DNA of 34,155 bases from Alphaproteobacteria bacterium (GTDB taxonomy: Bacteria; Pseudomonadota; Alphaproteobacteria; ATCC43930; CGMCC-115725), in the NCBI GenBank assembly GCA_030041385.1, contig JASHNY010000261.1, positions 1-34,155 on the forward strand. The letters run 5' to 3'. Position numbers and translations under genes: made by a program. The number at the start of each line of letters is the position of its first letter. Within the stretch, counting starts at the first letter, position 1. Positions 34,024-34,155 of this stretch are shown one piece after another. Below the pieces are notes generated by a model, which saw only the letters and a list, made by a program, of their open reading frames with translations, did not search any database and was not told the DNA's origin.

Positions 34024-34155
34024 ATGAAGAAGTTGGCACTTCTGTGGGTGCTTGGCTGGGCCGGCACCGCGCTCGGCGCGGCCCCGGTGCTGGCCCAACA
34101 GGTGGGGCAGCCGGCCCCTGCGGCTCCGCCCGCGGCGACACCGCCGGGTGCGCCA
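34024..34155 (+). CDS. Exported protein, N-terminal fragment (possibly a third ammonium transporter)
   Basis: Forty-four codons run from an ATG to the window edge, with GGGGA as ribosome binding site. The protein begins with a signal peptide (MKKLALLWVLGWAGTALGA, cleavage probably after VLA) followed by a Gln/Pro/Ala-rich stretch (QQVGQPAPAAPPAATPPG). The second amtB also starts with a signal peptide and a short PA-rich linker before its first core helix, so a third AmtB is plausible. Many other exported proteins begin this way, so the identity is open. Confidence 0.6.
   Translation, partial: MKKLALLWVLGWAGTALGAAPVLAQQVGQPAPAAPPAATPPGAP

Overview
The window is a GC-rich (roughly two-thirds GC) chromosomal segment of an alphaproteobacterium, most likely Rhodospirillales-like. 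That placement rests on gene order (mltB-rlpA-dacA-tmk-holB-tatD-MBL, sdhE-mfd against recG, glnB-glnA) and on protein character; no rRNA or tRNA is present to confirm it. No prophage, integrase, insertion sequence or CRISPR array was seen. No intergenic gap exceeds about 300 bases.

Left part (1-7640): the end of purD, a block of hairpins, a small conserved-looking protein, a VOC protein, a B12-binding radical SAM enzyme resembling the hopanoid C-2 methylase HpnP, a protein with the type II dehydroquinase fold that has lost most catalytic residues, a TfdA-type 2-oxoglutarate dioxygenase, and two tandem 14-TM DHA2 efflux pumps that are duplicates of each other. This is the accessory-looking part and may be a small-molecule or catabolic cluster.

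Middle part (7730-17253): a co-directional housekeeping run. MltB, RlpA and the D-Ala-D-Ala carboxypeptidase act on the cell wall. They are followed by thymidylate kinase, DNA polymerase III delta prime, a TatD hydrolase, an MBL-fold hydrolase and a GNAT protein, several joined by ATGA/GTGA overlaps. metG, often found between holB and tatD in related genomes, is not there. After a short AT-rich palindrome come a second GNAT protein, a GFA-type zinc protein and MazG.

Repair part (17296-23261): mfd and sdhE on the minus strand, divergent from recG. A TacA-TacT type toxin-antitoxin pair with an inverted repeat upstream follows, then trans-aconitate methyltransferase and an aspartate-type aminotransferase. 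Palindromes sharing CGGAATGAC occur in two of the gaps.

Right part (26389-34155): a nitrogen-assimilation island with glnB, glnA, a fused PP2C phosphatase/Ser-Thr kinase with a C-terminal membrane anchor, a small exported protein, two different ammonium transporters, and the start of another exported protein after a strikingly AT-rich leader. Good sigma-54 promoter matches lie upstream of glnB and of the first amtB, with a weaker one before the second. This fits NtrC/RpoN control of PII, glutamine synthetase and ammonium uptake under nitrogen limitation. The kinase/phosphatase lies convergent to glnA, separated by a strong terminator hairpin.
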